Notes: generated by a model from the letters alone, not told the origin. 64,000 bases of DNA from Hoeflea marina (GCF_003182275.1 NZ_QGTR01000004.1:536166-600165); one strand, 5' to 3'. Positions 19,335 to 30,809 are shown, counted from the first letter of the stretch. Translations and numbers: made by a program.

Positions 19335-19543
19335 TTCCCGTACACTCCGGACGCAAAGGTCCGGCACAGCCCCAAATTATCCAGGGTAACGTCGGTGCTT
19401 CCCCGCAGGCGACGATTCCCCAACCCCAAATTTCGACCGCAAGATACGGCGGCCACTGTAACTTTCCAAATCACGCTTTCTTTCGTTTTGTTACGAAACT
19501 GAAACGGACACGCGGAAAAGATAGATCATGCTTTACAAAGGGT

Positions 19544-19580
19544 TAACCAAGGCAACACGGCGACCCGAAGGCCGCCGTGT
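19544..19580 (-). terminator. Intrinsic terminator of the ftsQAZ unit
   Basis: On the minus strand an 11-bp stem (outer arm ACACGGCG with CGCCGTGT, inner GCC with GGT) closes on a UUCG tetraloop. A U-rich run containing TTGCCTTGGTT follows. It lies 30 bases after the ftsZ stop. The cUUCGg loop makes it an unusually stable hairpin. Confidence 0.8.
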
Positions 19581-19609
19581 GATCGTTTGTTACAGTCGCC
19601 GGCGACGGC

Positions 19610-21292
19610 TCATTTGACCTGGCGGCGCAGGAAGGCCGGAATTTCCAGCTGGTCATCTTCGCTCATGCCGCGAGCCTGCGGTGTGACCCTGCCCTGATCG
19701 TCGAGCTGGCCGCGGCGCGGGGCATAGACGCTGGCTTCGGCGGACAGCGGACGGCGCTGCGGTGCGGGAGCAGCCTGGGCGGACTGGGCCGCCTGCTCTT
19801 CCTCGCGCATGCCCAGCGTGTGCGACAGCCGCTTGAGCAGGCCCATCGGGCCGCGCTCGTCGACGACGCCGTTGTGCTGTGCCTGGCGATGCTCCATCTC
19901 GGCCTTGACCACCGGCGGGAAATCCTCGACCCGCGGCATCCGCATGGGCTCGGCCTCGCTGCGCAAGACCGGCTGCGGCTGCGGGACGGCAACCTGCTGA
20001 ACGGCGGCTGGACGGGCTGCCTGCATCGGTGCGGGAGCGGCCGCGGGCGGCGCCTGGAAGATGCGGTTCTGCGGCTGGAATTCCGGCTTGGCGGTCGCAT
20101 GCGGCAGGCTCGACCCCATCGACATGTCCAGTTCGGCGGCGATGTCGAGTTCATGCTCGATTTCGGCTTCGGCGGCGCGAATGGTCTCCGCCACGGTGTC
20201 CCGTGCCGGTGCCTGCGGCGCGGGGGCTGCCTGCTGCACCTGCGGACGCGGTGCGGCGGCCGGTGCCGCGGCCGGACGCGGCGCGGTGCGCTGCGGCAGC
20301 GGCGGACGGGCGTCCATGGCGCCGGCGGCGCGATCGATGCCGGTGGCAACGACCGAGACGCGGATCAGGCCTTCCAGCGCCTCGTCGAAGGTGGCGCCGA
20401 GGATGATGTTGGCGTCGGCGTCGACTTCCTCGCGGATGCGGGTCGCGGCTTCATCGACTTCGAACAGCGTCATGTCACGGCCGCCGGTGATCGAGATCAG
20501 CAGGCCCTGGGCGCCCTTCATCGTGGTTTCGTCAAGCAGCGGATTGGCGATCGCTGCTTCGGCGGCAGCCATTGCGCGTCCTTCGCCCGAGGCTTCGCCG
20601 GTGCCCATCATGGCGCGACCCATCTCGCGCATCACCGAACGGACGTCGGCGAAGTCGAGATTGATCAGGCCTTCCTTGACCATCAGGTCGGTGATGCAGG
20701 CCACGCCCGAATAGAGCACTTGGTCGGCCATCGCGAAGGCGTCGGCGAAGGTGGTCTTGTCGTTGGCGATGCGGAACAGGTTCTGGTTCGGGATCACGAT
20801 GAGCGTGTCGACGCATTTCTGCAGCTCTTCGATGCCCTGCTCGGCCAGGCGCATGCGGCGCTGGCCTTCGAAGTGGAACGGCTTGGTGACGACGCCGACG
20901 GTGAGGATGCCCTTGTTGCGGGCGGCCTGGGCCACGATCGGGGCCGCACCGGTGCCGGTGCCGCCGCCCATGCCCGCGGTGACGAAGCACATGTGGGTGC
21001 CGTTGAGGTGATCGAGGATCTCGTCGATGCACTCCTCGGCGGCCGCGCGGCCGACTTCCGGCTGCGATCCGGCGCCAAGGCCTTCGGTCACCGCCGCACC
21101 GAGCTGGATGATCCGTTCGGCCTTCGACATGGTCAGCGCCTGGGCGTCGGTGTTGGCGACAACGAAGTCGACACCCTGCAAGCCGGCATTGATCATGTTG
21201 TTGACGGCGTTGCCGCCGCCGCCGCCGACGCCGAATACGGTGATCCGGGGCTTCAACTCAGTGATGTCCGGCTTCTGCAACTTGATAGTCAT
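19610..21292 (-). CDS. ftsZ: Cell division protein FtsZ
   Basis: This 560-residue tubulin-like GTPase forms the Z ring. It has [13 protein letters not shown] at residues 21-33, the tubulin signature GGGTGTG at 109-115, and the T7 loop [12 protein letters not shown]. The GTPase core ends near residue 330. A long Pro/Ala/Gln-rich linker of roughly 210 residues follows, then the C-terminal conserved peptide [10 protein letters not shown] that binds FtsA and others. The long linker is typical of alphaproteobacteria. GGAAGGAAC precedes the start. It follows ftsA and is terminated by the hairpin at 19544-19580. Confidence 0.98.
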   Translation of the reverse strand: MTIKLQKPDITELKPRITVFGVGGGGGNAVNNMINAGLQGVDFVVANTDAQALTMSKAERIIQLGAAVTEGLGAGSQPEVGRAAAEECIDEILDHLNGTHMCFVTAGMGGGTGTGAAPIVAQAARNKGILTVGVVTKPFHFEGQRRMRLAEQGIEELQKCVDTLIVIPNQNLFRIANDKTTFADAFAMADQVLYSGVACITDLMVKEGLINLDFADVRSVMREMGRAMMGTGEASGEGRAMAAAEAAIANPLLDETTMKGAQGLLISITGGRDMTLFEVDEAATRIREEVDADANIILGATFDEALEGLIRVSVVATGIDRAAGAMDARPPLPQRTAPRPAAAPAAAPRPQVQQAAPAPQAPARDTVAETIRAAEAEIEHELDIAAELDMSMGSSLPHATAKPEFQPQNRIFQAPPAAAPAPMQAARPAAVQQVAVPQPQPVLRSEAEPMRMPRVEDFPPVVKAEMEHRQAQHNGVVDERGPMGLLKRLSHTLGMREEEQAAQSAQAAPAPQRRPLSAEASVYAPRRGQLDDQGRVTPQARGMSEDDQLEIPAFLRRQVK

Positions 21293-21346
21293 GGCACCCG
21301 TTCCTTCCGTGGTATGGCCGCACCGCCGCGTCGGCCAATTCTTGAA

Positions 21347-22675
21347 TTAAAAGCTGTCTCGCAGCCACCTGCCCACATGGACAAGGCGACCACCGGTACC
21401 GGTCATCGCGGTGATACCGCGCTGAGCTGTCCCGTGGGTTTCCAGATGTGCGAGCTGCGGATAGATCATCAGACCCACCGCAGTGGAAAATGCAGGGCCC
21501 TTTGCCGCAGCCGGCAGGCCCGATACGCCAAGCGGCCGGCCGATGCGCACATTGCGCGCCAGGATCCGCCGAGCGACTTCGCTCAGACCGGTGAGCTGGC
21601 TTGCGCCGCCGGTGAGCACGATGCGCTTGCCGACGATGGAGCCGTAGCCCGACTGCTGGATGCGCTCGCGAATGAGTTCGAGGGTCTCCTCGACCCGGGC
21701 ACGGACGATGCGCGCCACCAGACCGCGGGGCACCTGCACCGGCTGGTCGCGCTCGTCCTCGCCGATAGGCGGAACCGAGACCACGTCGCGGTCCTCGCTC
21801 GCCTGCGGCAGCGCCGAGCCGTGCACGACCTTGATTCGCTCTGCGTCCTCTAGCCGTGTCGACAGGCCGCGAGCCAGATCCATGGTGACATGATGGCCGC
21901 CGATGGCGATGGCGTCGGCATGCACCAGCTTGCCTTCGGCGAAGACCGAGATCGTCGTGGTGCCGCCGCCCAGATCGATGGTGGCGCAGCCCATTTCGGC
22001 CTCGTCCGTCACCAGCGCGGCAAGCCCGGAGGCATAGGGCGTGGCGACCATGGCCTCGACCGAGAGATGGGCGCGGTTGATGCAGAGTTCGAGATTCTTC
22101 AGCGGCGCCCGGTCGGCACTCATCACATGCATCTCGACGCCGAGCACGTCGCCGAACATGCCGCGCGGATCGCGCACGCCGCGCTCTCCATCGAGCGTGT
22201 AGCCGGACGGAATGGAATGCAGGACCGCGCGCTCATGCGGATGCGACTGGCGCGTTGCGGCGGAGACGACCTTGTTGAGGTCGGCCTGCGCCACCTCATG
22301 GCCACCGAGATTGACCGAGGCCGCATGGGTCTCGCTGTTGAGACGGCCGGCGGTGACGTTGACGATGAGCGATTCGACGGTGACGCCGGCCATGCGTTCG
22401 GCGGCATCGACGGCGAGCCGCACAGAGCTTTCCACCGCGTCCATATCGGCGATCACGCCGGCCTTGAGCCCGCGCGACTTCTGGTGGCCGATGCCGAGGA
22501 TCTCGATCTTGTGGGTCCGCCCCGCAAGCAGCTCGACGGCTTCGACCGGCGTCAGCCGGCCGATCATGCAGACCACCTTGGACGAGCCAATGTCGAGCAC
22601 GGTGACGATGCTGGGGCGCTTGCTCGAAAGCGGCTTGAGACGCGGAAGCATGGAGGAGGAGCGGAAGAAGTTCAT
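21347..22675 (-). CDS. ftsA: Cell division protein FtsA
   Basis: This 442-residue actin-like ATPase tethers FtsZ to the membrane. Nucleotide-binding motifs are VLDIGSSKVVCMIG near residue 25, IDLGGGTTTISVF near 220, and IVLTGGASQLTGL in the last third. The C-terminus VGRWLRDSF is the amphipathic membrane-targeting helix. The ATG at 22675 overlaps the ftsQ stop by four bases. An upstream in-frame extension to 23194 is a shadow inside ftsQ. Confidence 0.97.
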   Translation of the reverse strand: MNFFRSSSMLPRLKPLSSKRPSIVTVLDIGSSKVVCMIGRLTPVEAVELLAGRTHKIEILGIGHQKSRGLKAGVIADMDAVESSVRLAVDAAERMAGVTVESLIVNVTAGRLNSETHAASVNLGGHEVAQADLNKVVSAATRQSHPHERAVLHSIPSGYTLDGERGVRDPRGMFGDVLGVEMHVMSADRAPLKNLELCINRAHLSVEAMVATPYASGLAALVTDEAEMGCATIDLGGGTTTISVFAEGKLVHADAIAIGGHHVTMDLARGLSTRLEDAERIKVVHGSALPQASEDRDVVSVPPIGEDERDQPVQVPRGLVARIVRARVEETLELIRERIQQSGYGSIVGKRIVLTGGASQLTGLSEVARRILARNVRIGRPLGVSGLPAAAKGPAFSTAVGLMIYPQLAHLETHGTAQRGITAMTGTGGRLVHVGRWLRDSF

Positions 22676-23601
22676 GTGCGCTTGCTCGCCTTGATGGCCT
22701 TGTCGCGCAGGGTCAGTGCCTTTTCGCGGCGCTCGAGCGACGCGGGCGACAGCCTGAGCGTGATGCGGTCTTCGAGGCGGAGATCCACGAGGGTGATGTC
22801 GCGGTCGAGCACGCCGCGGCCGCCATCGAAGGCATAGAAGCGGTCGAAGGCGGCTTCGACATCGTGTTCGGGCAGGCTGATGGTGACGCCGTTGTCGAGC
22901 CGCAGGTCCCAGCGGCGGTCGGCCACCCGGATCGCTGCCTTGACCCGGGCGCGGATGTCGGGATGAAACAGCAGCCGCGCTTCCAACTCGTCGGCATGGC
23001 GGTCGGCCCCGAGGCCGACATAGAGCGGCAGCTCGGCGTGACGGGCGCCGGTCAGCGGGGCGATGATGTCGCCGCGCGCATCGATCAGCGACAGGTCGGT
23101 TCCATGCTGCCAGATGCCGGCGGCCTGGCGTTCCGTGACCTGGATGGAGAGGGCGCGCGGATAGACCTTGCTCACCTTGGCATCGGCGATCCAAGGCAGG
23201 CCGATCAGCGACTGCCGGGCGGCATCGGCGCTCAGCGCGATCACCGATGTGGTGCCGTCGAGGCCGAGCTGCTGCAGGATGTCGATGTCGGAGGTCTCGG
23301 TGTTGCCGGCGATGGTGATGTCTTCAAGCGCGAAGCCGGCGCCGGTGGTAAGCGCCTGACTCACGGATTCGGTATGGCCGCCCAGCGACATGCCGTAGAG
23401 GCCGGTGGCGACGAACAGCGCCGCGACGCCGACCGAGCCGACATGGGCGGGAATGGCAACGCGGCCGCCGGCAAGTGCGGCCAGAAAGCGGACCGGCCGG
23501 CGCATGACGCGCGGCAGCACCAGAGCGTCGCGAAGCGCGTGGCGCCCTGCGATCTCTCCGGTCAGACCGGCTGTTGCCCTGGTTCCCGTCAACGGCGACA
23601 C
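22672..23601 (-). CDS. ftsQ: Cell division protein FtsQ
   Basis: This 309-residue bitopic membrane protein has a basic cytoplasmic N-terminus and one membrane segment near residues 52-74. A POTRA domain follows ([20 protein letters not shown]), then a beta domain with [23 protein letters not shown]. FtsQ links FtsA/FtsZ-stage proteins to FtsB/L and FtsWI. The start is GTG 23601, decided by GGAGG seven bases upstream; it lies 13 bases inside ddl. The end overlaps ftsA by ATGA. Confidence 0.96.
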   Translation of the reverse strand: MSPLTGTRATAGLTGEIAGRHALRDALVLPRVMRRPVRFLAALAGGRVAIPAHVGSVGVAALFVATGLYGMSLGGHTESVSQALTTGAGFALEDITIAGNTETSDIDILQQLGLDGTTSVIALSADAARQSLIGLPWIADAKVSKVYPRALSIQVTERQAAGIWQHGTDLSLIDARGDIIAPLTGARHAELPLYVGLGADRHADELEARLLFHPDIRARVKAAIRVADRRWDLRLDNGVTISLPEHDVEAAFDRFYAFDGGRGVLDRDITLVDLRLEDRITLRLSPASLERREKALTLRDKAIKASKRT

Positions 23602-24515
23602 GATGCGTCCTCCACCATCCAGCTTACGAATTCTTCAAAACTGTGTCCGGCATGCCGGGCCAGTTCAGGCGCCAAAGACGTCGGTGTCATGCCCGGCTGG
23701 GTGTTGACCTCGAGCCAGACAACCTCGCCGTTGGGAGAAAACCGGTCATCGTAACGGAAGTCCGACCTGCTCACGCCGCGGCATCCGATTGCCTGATGCG
23801 CCTTCAAAGCCAATGATCGTATTTTTTGGTAAACAATTGGTGAAATTTCCGCCGGGCAGATGTGGTTAGAGCCACCTGCGAGATATTTTGAATCATAATC
23901 ATAGAAGCCGTGACCCACCGGAACGATCTCTGTGACGCCGAGCGCCACATCGCCCATGATCAGGCATGTCAATTCGCGTCCGTGGACGAATCGTTCGACC
24001 ATGACCCGGTCGCCGTATCGCCATTCGCTCGAGGTGATCACCTGCGGCGGGTGCGGCTCGCCTTCGCGCACGATCACCACTCCGAAACTCGATCCCTCGT
24101 TGACCGGCTTGACCACATAGGGTGGCTTCATCGGGTGGGCGGAGGTGATGTCGAAGCGGTTCATCACCTTGGATTCGGCGACCGGCACGCCCGCGGCCCT
24201 GGCGACGATCTTCGCCAGTTTCTTGTCCATCGCCAGCGCGGAGGAGAGCACGCCGGAGTGGGTATAGGGAATGTCGAGAAATTCGAGCACGCCCTGGATG
24301 GTGCCGTCCTCGCCGAAGGGCCCGTGCAGCGCATTGAAGCAGACGTCGGGCTTGAGGTCGCGCAAGGTTGCGGCGATGTCGTGATCGACATCGACACGGG
24401 TGACCTGGTAGCCGGCCGTTTCAAGCGCATCGGCGCAGGCATTGCCCGACGCCAGGCTCACCGGCCGCTCTGAGGAAAACCCGCCCATCAGGACTGCCAC
24501 GTGTCTGTCGCCCAT
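23589..24515 (-). CDS. ddl: D-alanine--D-alanine ligase
   Basis: This 308-residue ATP-grasp enzyme joins two D-alanines for the pentapeptide. Motifs are [14 protein letters not shown] near the start, [43 protein letters not shown], and the metal site [18 protein letters not shown] 24515 is preferred to GTG 24521 because AAGGGG is correctly spaced only from the ATG. It begins a ddl-ftsQ-ftsA-ftsZ unit cut off from murB by three foreign genes, so it must have its own promoter in 24516-24713. Confidence 0.97.
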   Translation of the reverse strand: MGDRHVAVLMGGFSSERPVSLASGNACADALETAGYQVTRVDVDHDIAATLRDLKPDVCFNALHGPFGEDGTIQGVLEFLDIPYTHSGVLSSALAMDKKLAKIVARAAGVPVAESKVMNRFDITSAHPMKPPYVVKPVNEGSSFGVVIVREGEPHPPQVITSSEWRYGDRVMVERFVHGRELTCLIMGDVALGVTEIVPVGHGFYDYDSKYLAGGSNHICPAEISPIVYQKIRSLALKAHQAIGCRGVSRSDFRYDDRFSPNGEVVWLEVNTQPGMTPTSLAPELARHAGHSFEEFVSWMVEDASCRR

Positions 24516-24713
24516 TCTCACCCCTTCATCGCCCCCGGACGGGCGCGGCGCCCCGCGGCCGATCCGCCTGCCGCGGCCGTTTTCGGCTCCGACTCATCAG
24601 GCGCCCGGTCATTGCTTCTAGGAATCAGAGGTTTGCGGGCGGCGCAAGTCTACAAACAGACTCCTCATCATTGAGGGCGGCGGGATGCGGCGGCCTTCGC
24701 ATGCGCAAAGCCG

Positions 24714-26102
24714 CTAGAAGCCGAGGAGGGCTGGGAGGATGCGGCTGCCATGATGGAAGTGGTCATGGATGAAGGCGATGGTCAGCACGTTGGAATTGAG
24801 CACCAGAAAGAAGCCGACCACGCCGCTCGGCAGCGAATCATGCAGGTAAAGCCGCCTGCCGATCTCCGAGATCTGGTCCTCGCGGCGGTCATGGAACTTC
24901 CAGAAGCCCTGCCAGGCGATGGTGAGCTCGAACAGGGCCAGCTGCACAAGCGGAAACAGCAGGATGGAGGTCCAGGCGGGGAAGTGCCAGAAGCCGCTGT
25001 AGGCGAAGACGCAGAAAAATCCGAGCCGGCGCTTGCGCATGCCTCCGGACGGAAAGAACACCTCCTCGCGCAGGAACACCCCGGTCTGCACATGCCAGCG
25101 TCGCCAGAAATCCATGATGTCGCGCGACAGGATCGGCCAGTTGGAATTCTCCGGCACCCTGATGCCCATCAGCAGGTTCATGCCGATGACGCCGTCGCTG
25201 AGCGCCGAGATGAACAGCATCATCCGGAAGGCGAAGAGATACATCATCAGCCACAGATGCCCCGGCTCGGCGCTGCCCGCATCGGCGAACAGGGTGTCGG
25301 TGAAGGGGCCGAAATAGCCGAAGCGGTAGAAATGGTCGATGTTGAAGAAGTGAAACAGGATCAGGAACTTGCCCAGGCCCATGAGAATGCGCAGCCAGCC
25401 CTTGAACTGGTTCTTCGCCGTCTGCCGCTGCTTGCAGGTGGCCACCTCCTCGCCGAACTGCGCGAACTTCTGGTAGGGCCCGAACCAGAACGAGGCGAAG
25501 TGCACGACATAGAGCAGGAAGTCCGCGAAGGCCTCGGGCACGAACGGATCGACACGGCCCTTGCAGGCCATGTGCAGGTAATGCAGCGAGCGGAAGACGA
25601 AGAACGCCGGGCCCCAGAACAGCACCAGCTCGCCAACGCTCATGAACGGGCCGAACTGCGGCAGCGTGATGAAGAAGAGCGGGAAGTACAGCCCGTTGAC
25701 GACCACCCAGCCGACAAGCAGCGGCAGCCCGTGGCGGCCGCGCCTGAGCGCCCATCGCTGCAGCACCCGCGCCAGCAGCCAGACGCCGACCGCCGCCGCC
25801 AGCAGCAGGGAGGTGAAGATCAGCCCGGTCATGACCAGCAGGCAGGCGAGCCCCAACAGCGTCAGGCCGAGCCTGACAGACCGCTGCCGGCACAGCCAGA
25901 CCACGGCGACGCCTAGAATGCCCAGATTGATGGCGAAGGGAGCACGCAGCAGTTCCAGCAGCGGTATCTTGTTGATGCTGAGCTCCTGCGCCAGATCAAG
26001 CGCGAAAACCCCGTAGAGCAGACTATTCAATACACATGTCCATTCCCGTTGATCGGCGTGCCACGGCGGAGACGTCCGGCCTCGCAGCCGAATATCGCCC
26101 AT
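24714..26102 (-). CDS. MBOAT family membrane O-acyltransferase
   Basis: This polytopic membrane protein of about 430-460 residues shows MBOAT landmarks: DFWRRWHVQTG and the putative catalytic histidine in YSGFWHFPAW. About ten membrane segments are visible. AlgI, DltB and PatA relatives acylate extracellular polymers using an SGNH-type partner, but no such partner is adjacent. Start is uncertain: ATG 26102 leaves an unlikely hydrophilic N-terminus, and TTG 26030 gives a better membrane protein start. It lies just before ddl on the same strand but the roughly 200-base gap suggests a separate unit. A cell-envelope acylation role is inference. Confidence 0.85.
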   Translation of the reverse strand: MGDIRLRGRTSPPWHADQREWTCVLNSLLYGVFALDLAQELSINKIPLLELLRAPFAINLGILGVAVVWLCRQRSVRLGLTLLGLACLLVMTGLIFTSLLLAAAVGVWLLARVLQRWALRRGRHGLPLLVGWVVVNGLYFPLFFITLPQFGPFMSVGELVLFWGPAFFVFRSLHYLHMACKGRVDPFVPEAFADFLLYVVHFASFWFGPYQKFAQFGEEVATCKQRQTAKNQFKGWLRILMGLGKFLILFHFFNIDHFYRFGYFGPFTDTLFADAGSAEPGHLWLMMYLFAFRMMLFISALSDGVIGMNLLMGIRVPENSNWPILSRDIMDFWRRWHVQTGVFLREEVFFPSGGMRKRRLGFFCVFAYSGFWHFPAWTSILLFPLVQLALFELTIAWQGFWKFHDRREDQISEIGRRLYLHDSLPSGVVGFFLVLNSNVLTIAFIHDHFHHGSRILPALLGF

Positions 26103-26332
26103 GCGCCGTGAGCGCCAGCCTCTCCCTGCCCGCGCTACAAGCCGAACGTCCGCCACAATTGCGGCTTTGGCGAGGAATTTCCACCCCCCGCCCCGGTTTT
26201 CCGAAACTCAGGCCCCGCCAGGGGACCGGCCGGAGACGCAATCGGCAATGCGGGCGGGATTGCCGCATCGATGCCGCCGGCCCACAATGAGCGCCAGCCA
26301 CCTGCCCGAGCCACCGAGCGAGACGGACCGAC

Positions 26333-27439
26333 ATGACAAACTCCGCCTGGACATCGACGCCCTCCGGCCGGATGCGCGCCCGCGGCCTGGGTCTCGCCTT
26401 CGAGGGCAGGCCCGGCCCCGCCAACGCCATCACCGACGTGCCCGGCGTGAGCGTCGGCTATTCGACCATCATCTCCGGCGACGGTCCGCTGGTGGTGGGC
26501 CGGGGCCCGGTGCGCACCGGCGTGACGGCGATCCTGCCCCGACCGCGGCAGGCGATCGGCGAGCCGGTCTTCGCCGGCTTCTTCAGCCTCAACGGCAACG
26601 GCGAACTCTCGGGCACGCACTACATCGAGGAGGCGGGCAAGTTCTCGCTACCGGTCACCATCACCAACACGCACTCCTGCGGGCTTGCCCGCGACGCCAC
26701 CATCCGCTGGGCGGTCAGGCATTTCGGCGCGCGTTACTCGGACACCTTCTCGCTGCCCGTAGCGGCCGAGACCTATGACGGGTTTCTGAATGACATCAAT
26801 GGCTTCCATGTCCAGGACCGGCATGTGTTCGAGGCCATCGACGGGGCTGCGGGCGGGTCGATCGAGGAAGGCAGCGTCGGCGGCGGCACCGGCATGAAAT
26901 GCTTCGGCTTCAAGGCCGGCTCGGGCACCGCCTCGCGGCTGGTGGAGTATGGAGAAGAGACCTTTACCGTCGGCGTCTTCGTGCAGGCCAATTTCGGCAC
27001 CCGCAGGCATCTCACCGTGCTCGGCCGCAATATCGGCGCCCTGCCCGGGCTGCCCGAGATGCAAAGCGGCGCGCCCGACCGCGAGCTGAGCTCGATCATC
27101 GCCGTGGTCGCCACCGACGCGCCGCTGCTGCCGCATCAGTTGAAGCGGCTCGCCCGCCGCGTCACCTTCGGCGTCGGCCGCACCGGCGGGCTTGCCAACC
27201 ACGGCTCGGGCGACCTGTTCCTCGCTTTCTCCACCGCCAACACCGGCCTCGGCGGCGCCGCAGCGCCAAGGATCCTCACTGCCCGTTACGTGCCAGACGA
27301 GGACATGGACCCTTTGTTCGAGGCGGTGGCGCAGGCGACGGAAGAAGCCATCCTCAACTCGATGATCGCCAACGAAACGATGACCGGCCGCGACCGCAAT
27401 GTCGTGCCGGCTCTGCCGCATGGGGTAACGGCGGGATGA
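26333..27439 (+). CDS. P1 family (DmpA-like) peptidase
   Basis: This 368-residue protein belongs to the S58/DmpA family of self-cleaving N-terminal nucleophile hydrolases. The autocleavage site and nucleophile are visible as Gly 291-Ser 292 in NHGSGDLFLAFS. ITDVPGVSVGYSTI at 33-46 and VGGGTGM at 182-188 are other family blocks. DmpA releases N-terminal D- or L-residues, especially alanine, from amides and peptides. Its place inside the dcw cluster next to ddl is unusual. All key residues are present. Its strand is opposite to ddl and murB. Confidence 0.93.
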   Translation: MTNSAWTSTPSGRMRARGLGLAFEGRPGPANAITDVPGVSVGYSTIISGDGPLVVGRGPVRTGVTAILPRPRQAIGEPVFAGFFSLNGNGELSGTHYIEEAGKFSLPVTITNTHSCGLARDATIRWAVRHFGARYSDTFSLPVAAETYDGFLNDINGFHVQDRHVFEAIDGAAGGSIEEGSVGGGTGMKCFGFKAGSGTASRLVEYGEETFTVGVFVQANFGTRRHLTVLGRNIGALPGLPEMQSGAPDRELSSIIAVVATDAPLLPHQLKRLARRVTFGVGRTGGLANHGSGDLFLAFSTANTGLGGAAAPRILTARYVPDEDMDPLFEAVAQATEEAILNSMIANETMTGRDRNVVPALPHGVTAG

Positions 27440-27597
27440 CCCGGATCAATCGCGACGATCCGGCATCGAGCAACCGGCCACCGGGCATATGATTGAACAC
27501 GGATGGCTAAAGAACACGGTGAAAAGCTAACCTTTCCGCAATCCTGGAATTGTACACAAGCCCACGATCATGATTGCGGCAATCCAGGAACTTCGAA

Positions 27598-28371
27598 ATG
27601 TCAGCCAAATCACCCTGTGCAGGCTGCAGGAACACTGATCCGAAATCCTTTGCCATTCCGTTTACCATGGCTTTTCAGCCGATCATCGATGTCTCCGCGG
27701 GCGACATCTGGGGTTACGAGGCGCTGGTTCGCGGGATGGGCGGACAGTCGGCTGCCGAGGTTCTGGCCGAGGTCACCGACCAAAACCGCTATGCCTTCGA
27801 CCAGGCCTGCCGGGTCACTGCCATCGAACTTGCCGGCAAGCACATGCCGTCTGCGTCGACCGCCATCCTTTCCGTCAATTTCCTTCCCAACGCGGTCTAT
27901 GAACCACGGGCCTGCATCCGCGCCACTCTGGAGGCTGCCGCCCGTTCGGATTTTGCCCCCCATCGGCTGATGTTCGAGTTCACCGAAAACGAGGCCATCC
28001 TCGAGTCAGGCCACATCGCCCGTATCGTCGAAACCTACAGGGCGATGGGCTTCACCACGGCGCTCGACGATTTCGGCGCAGGCTACGCCGGATTGACCCG
28101 CCTGGCACTGCTGCAGACCGACCTGATCAAGCTCGACATGGAACTGGTGCACGACATCGACAAGTCGCTGCCCAAGCGCGCGATCGTCTCGGGCGTCCTC
28201 GCCATCTGCAAGGCGCTCGACATAACGGTGCTTGCCGAAGGCGCCGAAACCGAAGCCGAAGTCCGCACATTGCACGAAGCCGGCGTCGACCTGTTCCAGG
28301 GCTACTATTTCGCCCGGCCCAAACTGGAGGCGTTCGAGGACTGGGGCGTGGTGGCGGCCAGGGCTGCGTAA
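27598..28371 (+). CDS. EAL domain c-di-GMP phosphodiesterase
   Basis: This 257-residue stand-alone EAL protein has every catalytic position intact: Glu 41 in EALVR, Asn 94 in SVNFLP, Glu 127, Asp 157-Asp 158 in LDDFGAGY, Lys 178, Glu 214 and Glu 217, and Gln 234 in FQGYYFARP. It should hydrolyse c-di-GMP. The short N-terminus has a CxxC pair (Cys 7, Cys 10), which could bind metal or be redox-sensitive. No other sensory domain is present. ATG 27598 has AGGA nine bases upstream. It is convergent with murB, 48 bases away. Confidence 0.94.
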   Translation: MSAKSPCAGCRNTDPKSFAIPFTMAFQPIIDVSAGDIWGYEALVRGMGGQSAAEVLAEVTDQNRYAFDQACRVTAIELAGKHMPSASTAILSVNFLPNAVYEPRACIRATLEAAARSDFAPHRLMFEFTENEAILESGHIARIVETYRAMGFTTALDDFGAGYAGLTRLALLQTDLIKLDMELVHDIDKSLPKRAIVSGVLAICKALDITVLAEGAETEAEVRTLHEAGVDLFQGYYFARPKLEAFEDWGVVAARAA

Positions 28372-28419
28372 AGGGCTGGTTGTCGATTTTCAGCACTTGG
28401 CAGCCAAATTTCGTCTTGC

Positions 28420-29393
<974 letters not shown>

Positions 29394-29397
<4 letters not shown>

Positions 29398-30809
29398 CCC
29401 TTGCCCCCCGACAGGGCGGCGAGTTCCTTGGGCAGCGCCGCGGCCCACTGGGTGATGTTGCCGGCGCCGAGGCAGACGACGAAGTCACCCGGCTGCGCCA
29501 GCGCATGCACAAGCGGCGCGAGATCCGCGGGGCCGTCGACGAGGCGGGCATCGCGGTGGCCGCCAGATTTCAGCCGCGAGACCAGCGTGCCGGAATTGAT
29601 GCCCTCGATCGGCTCCTCGCCGGCGGAATAGACCGGCGCCAGCACCACGGTGTCGGCGTCGTTGAAGCAGGCGGCGAAATCGTCGAACAGGCTTTCGAGC
29701 CGGGTGAAGCGATGCGGCTGCACCACGGCGATGACCCGGCCCTGGCAGGAATCGCGCGCCGCCTTCAGCACCGCCTTGATTTCCACCGGATGGTGGCCGT
29801 AGTCGTCGAACACCTCGACGCCGTTCCATGCGCCGGTGTGGGTGAAGCGCCGCTTGACGCCGCCGAACTGGGCCAGACCGCGGGCGATGTCCTCGGGAGA
29901 CATGCCCAGCTCGTGCGCCACGGTGATGGCGGCGACCGCGTTGGAAACATTGTGCCTGCCCGGCATCGGCAGCCGCAGATCCTTGAGATGCACGATCTCG
30001 CCGCTCTTGCGCTTGCGGATCTCGACGTCGAACAGCGAGACGGCGCCCTCCATGCGGTGGTTGGAAAAGCGCACGTCGGACTGCGGGTTCTCGCCATAGG
30101 TGATGACGCGGCGATCCTCGATGCGGCTGACCAGCGCCTGCACCTCCGGATGATCGAGGCACATGACGCCGAAGCCGTAGAACGGGACGTTTTCGACGAA
30201 CTGCCGGAAGGCGGCGCGCACGGCGTCGAAATTGCCGTAGTGATCGAGATGCTCCGGGTCGATGTTGGTGACCACGGCGATGTCGGCGGGCAGCTTGAGG
30301 AAGGTGCCATCGGACTCGTCGGCCTCCACCACCATCCAGTCGCCCGCGCCCATGCGCGCATTGGTGCCGTAGGCGTTGATGATGCCGCCGTTGATCACGG
30401 TCGGGTCGAGCCCGCCGGCATCCAGCAGGGTGGCGACCATCGATGTGGTGGTGGTCTTGCCGTGCGTGCCGCCGATGGCGATGGCATTGCGGAAGCGCAT
30501 CAGCTCGGCCAGCATCTCGGCGCGCCGCACGATCGGCAGCAGCTTCTCGCGCGCCGCGATCAGCTCGGGATTGGTCTGGCGGATGGCGGTGGAGACCACC
30601 ACCACCTCGGCGTCGCCGAGATTGGCCGCCGAATGGCCGATGTGGATCTCGATGCCTTTCTCGCGCAGCCGCTGCACATTGGCGCTTTCTGCCTGGTCGG
30701 AGCCCTGCACCTTGTAGCCGAGATTGTTGAGCACCTCGGCAATGCCGCTCATGCCGATGCCGCCGATGCCGATGAAATGCACAAGGCCGATGGTCTGCGG
30801 CATCTTCAT
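29394..30809 (-). CDS. murC: UDP-N-acetylmuramate--L-alanine ligase MurC
   Basis: This 471-residue Mur ligase adds L-Ala to UDP-MurNAc. [15 protein letters not shown] at residues 11-25 binds the UDP part, GTHGKTTTT at 114-122 is the ATP loop, and [13 protein letters not shown] and DYGHHPVEI are further family motifs. The start at 30809 overlaps the murG stop by four bases. A longer frame in the same phase up to 31709 is a shadow inside murG. Confidence 0.98.

Noticed and set aside
19541..19548. GGTTAACC near the ftsZ terminator as a CtrA site
   Set aside because: Only one half site is present and it lies in the terminator tail, not at a promoter position for ftsZ.
19820..21853. Plus-strand open frame of 677 codons
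   Set aside because: It is antisense to ftsZ and ftsA.
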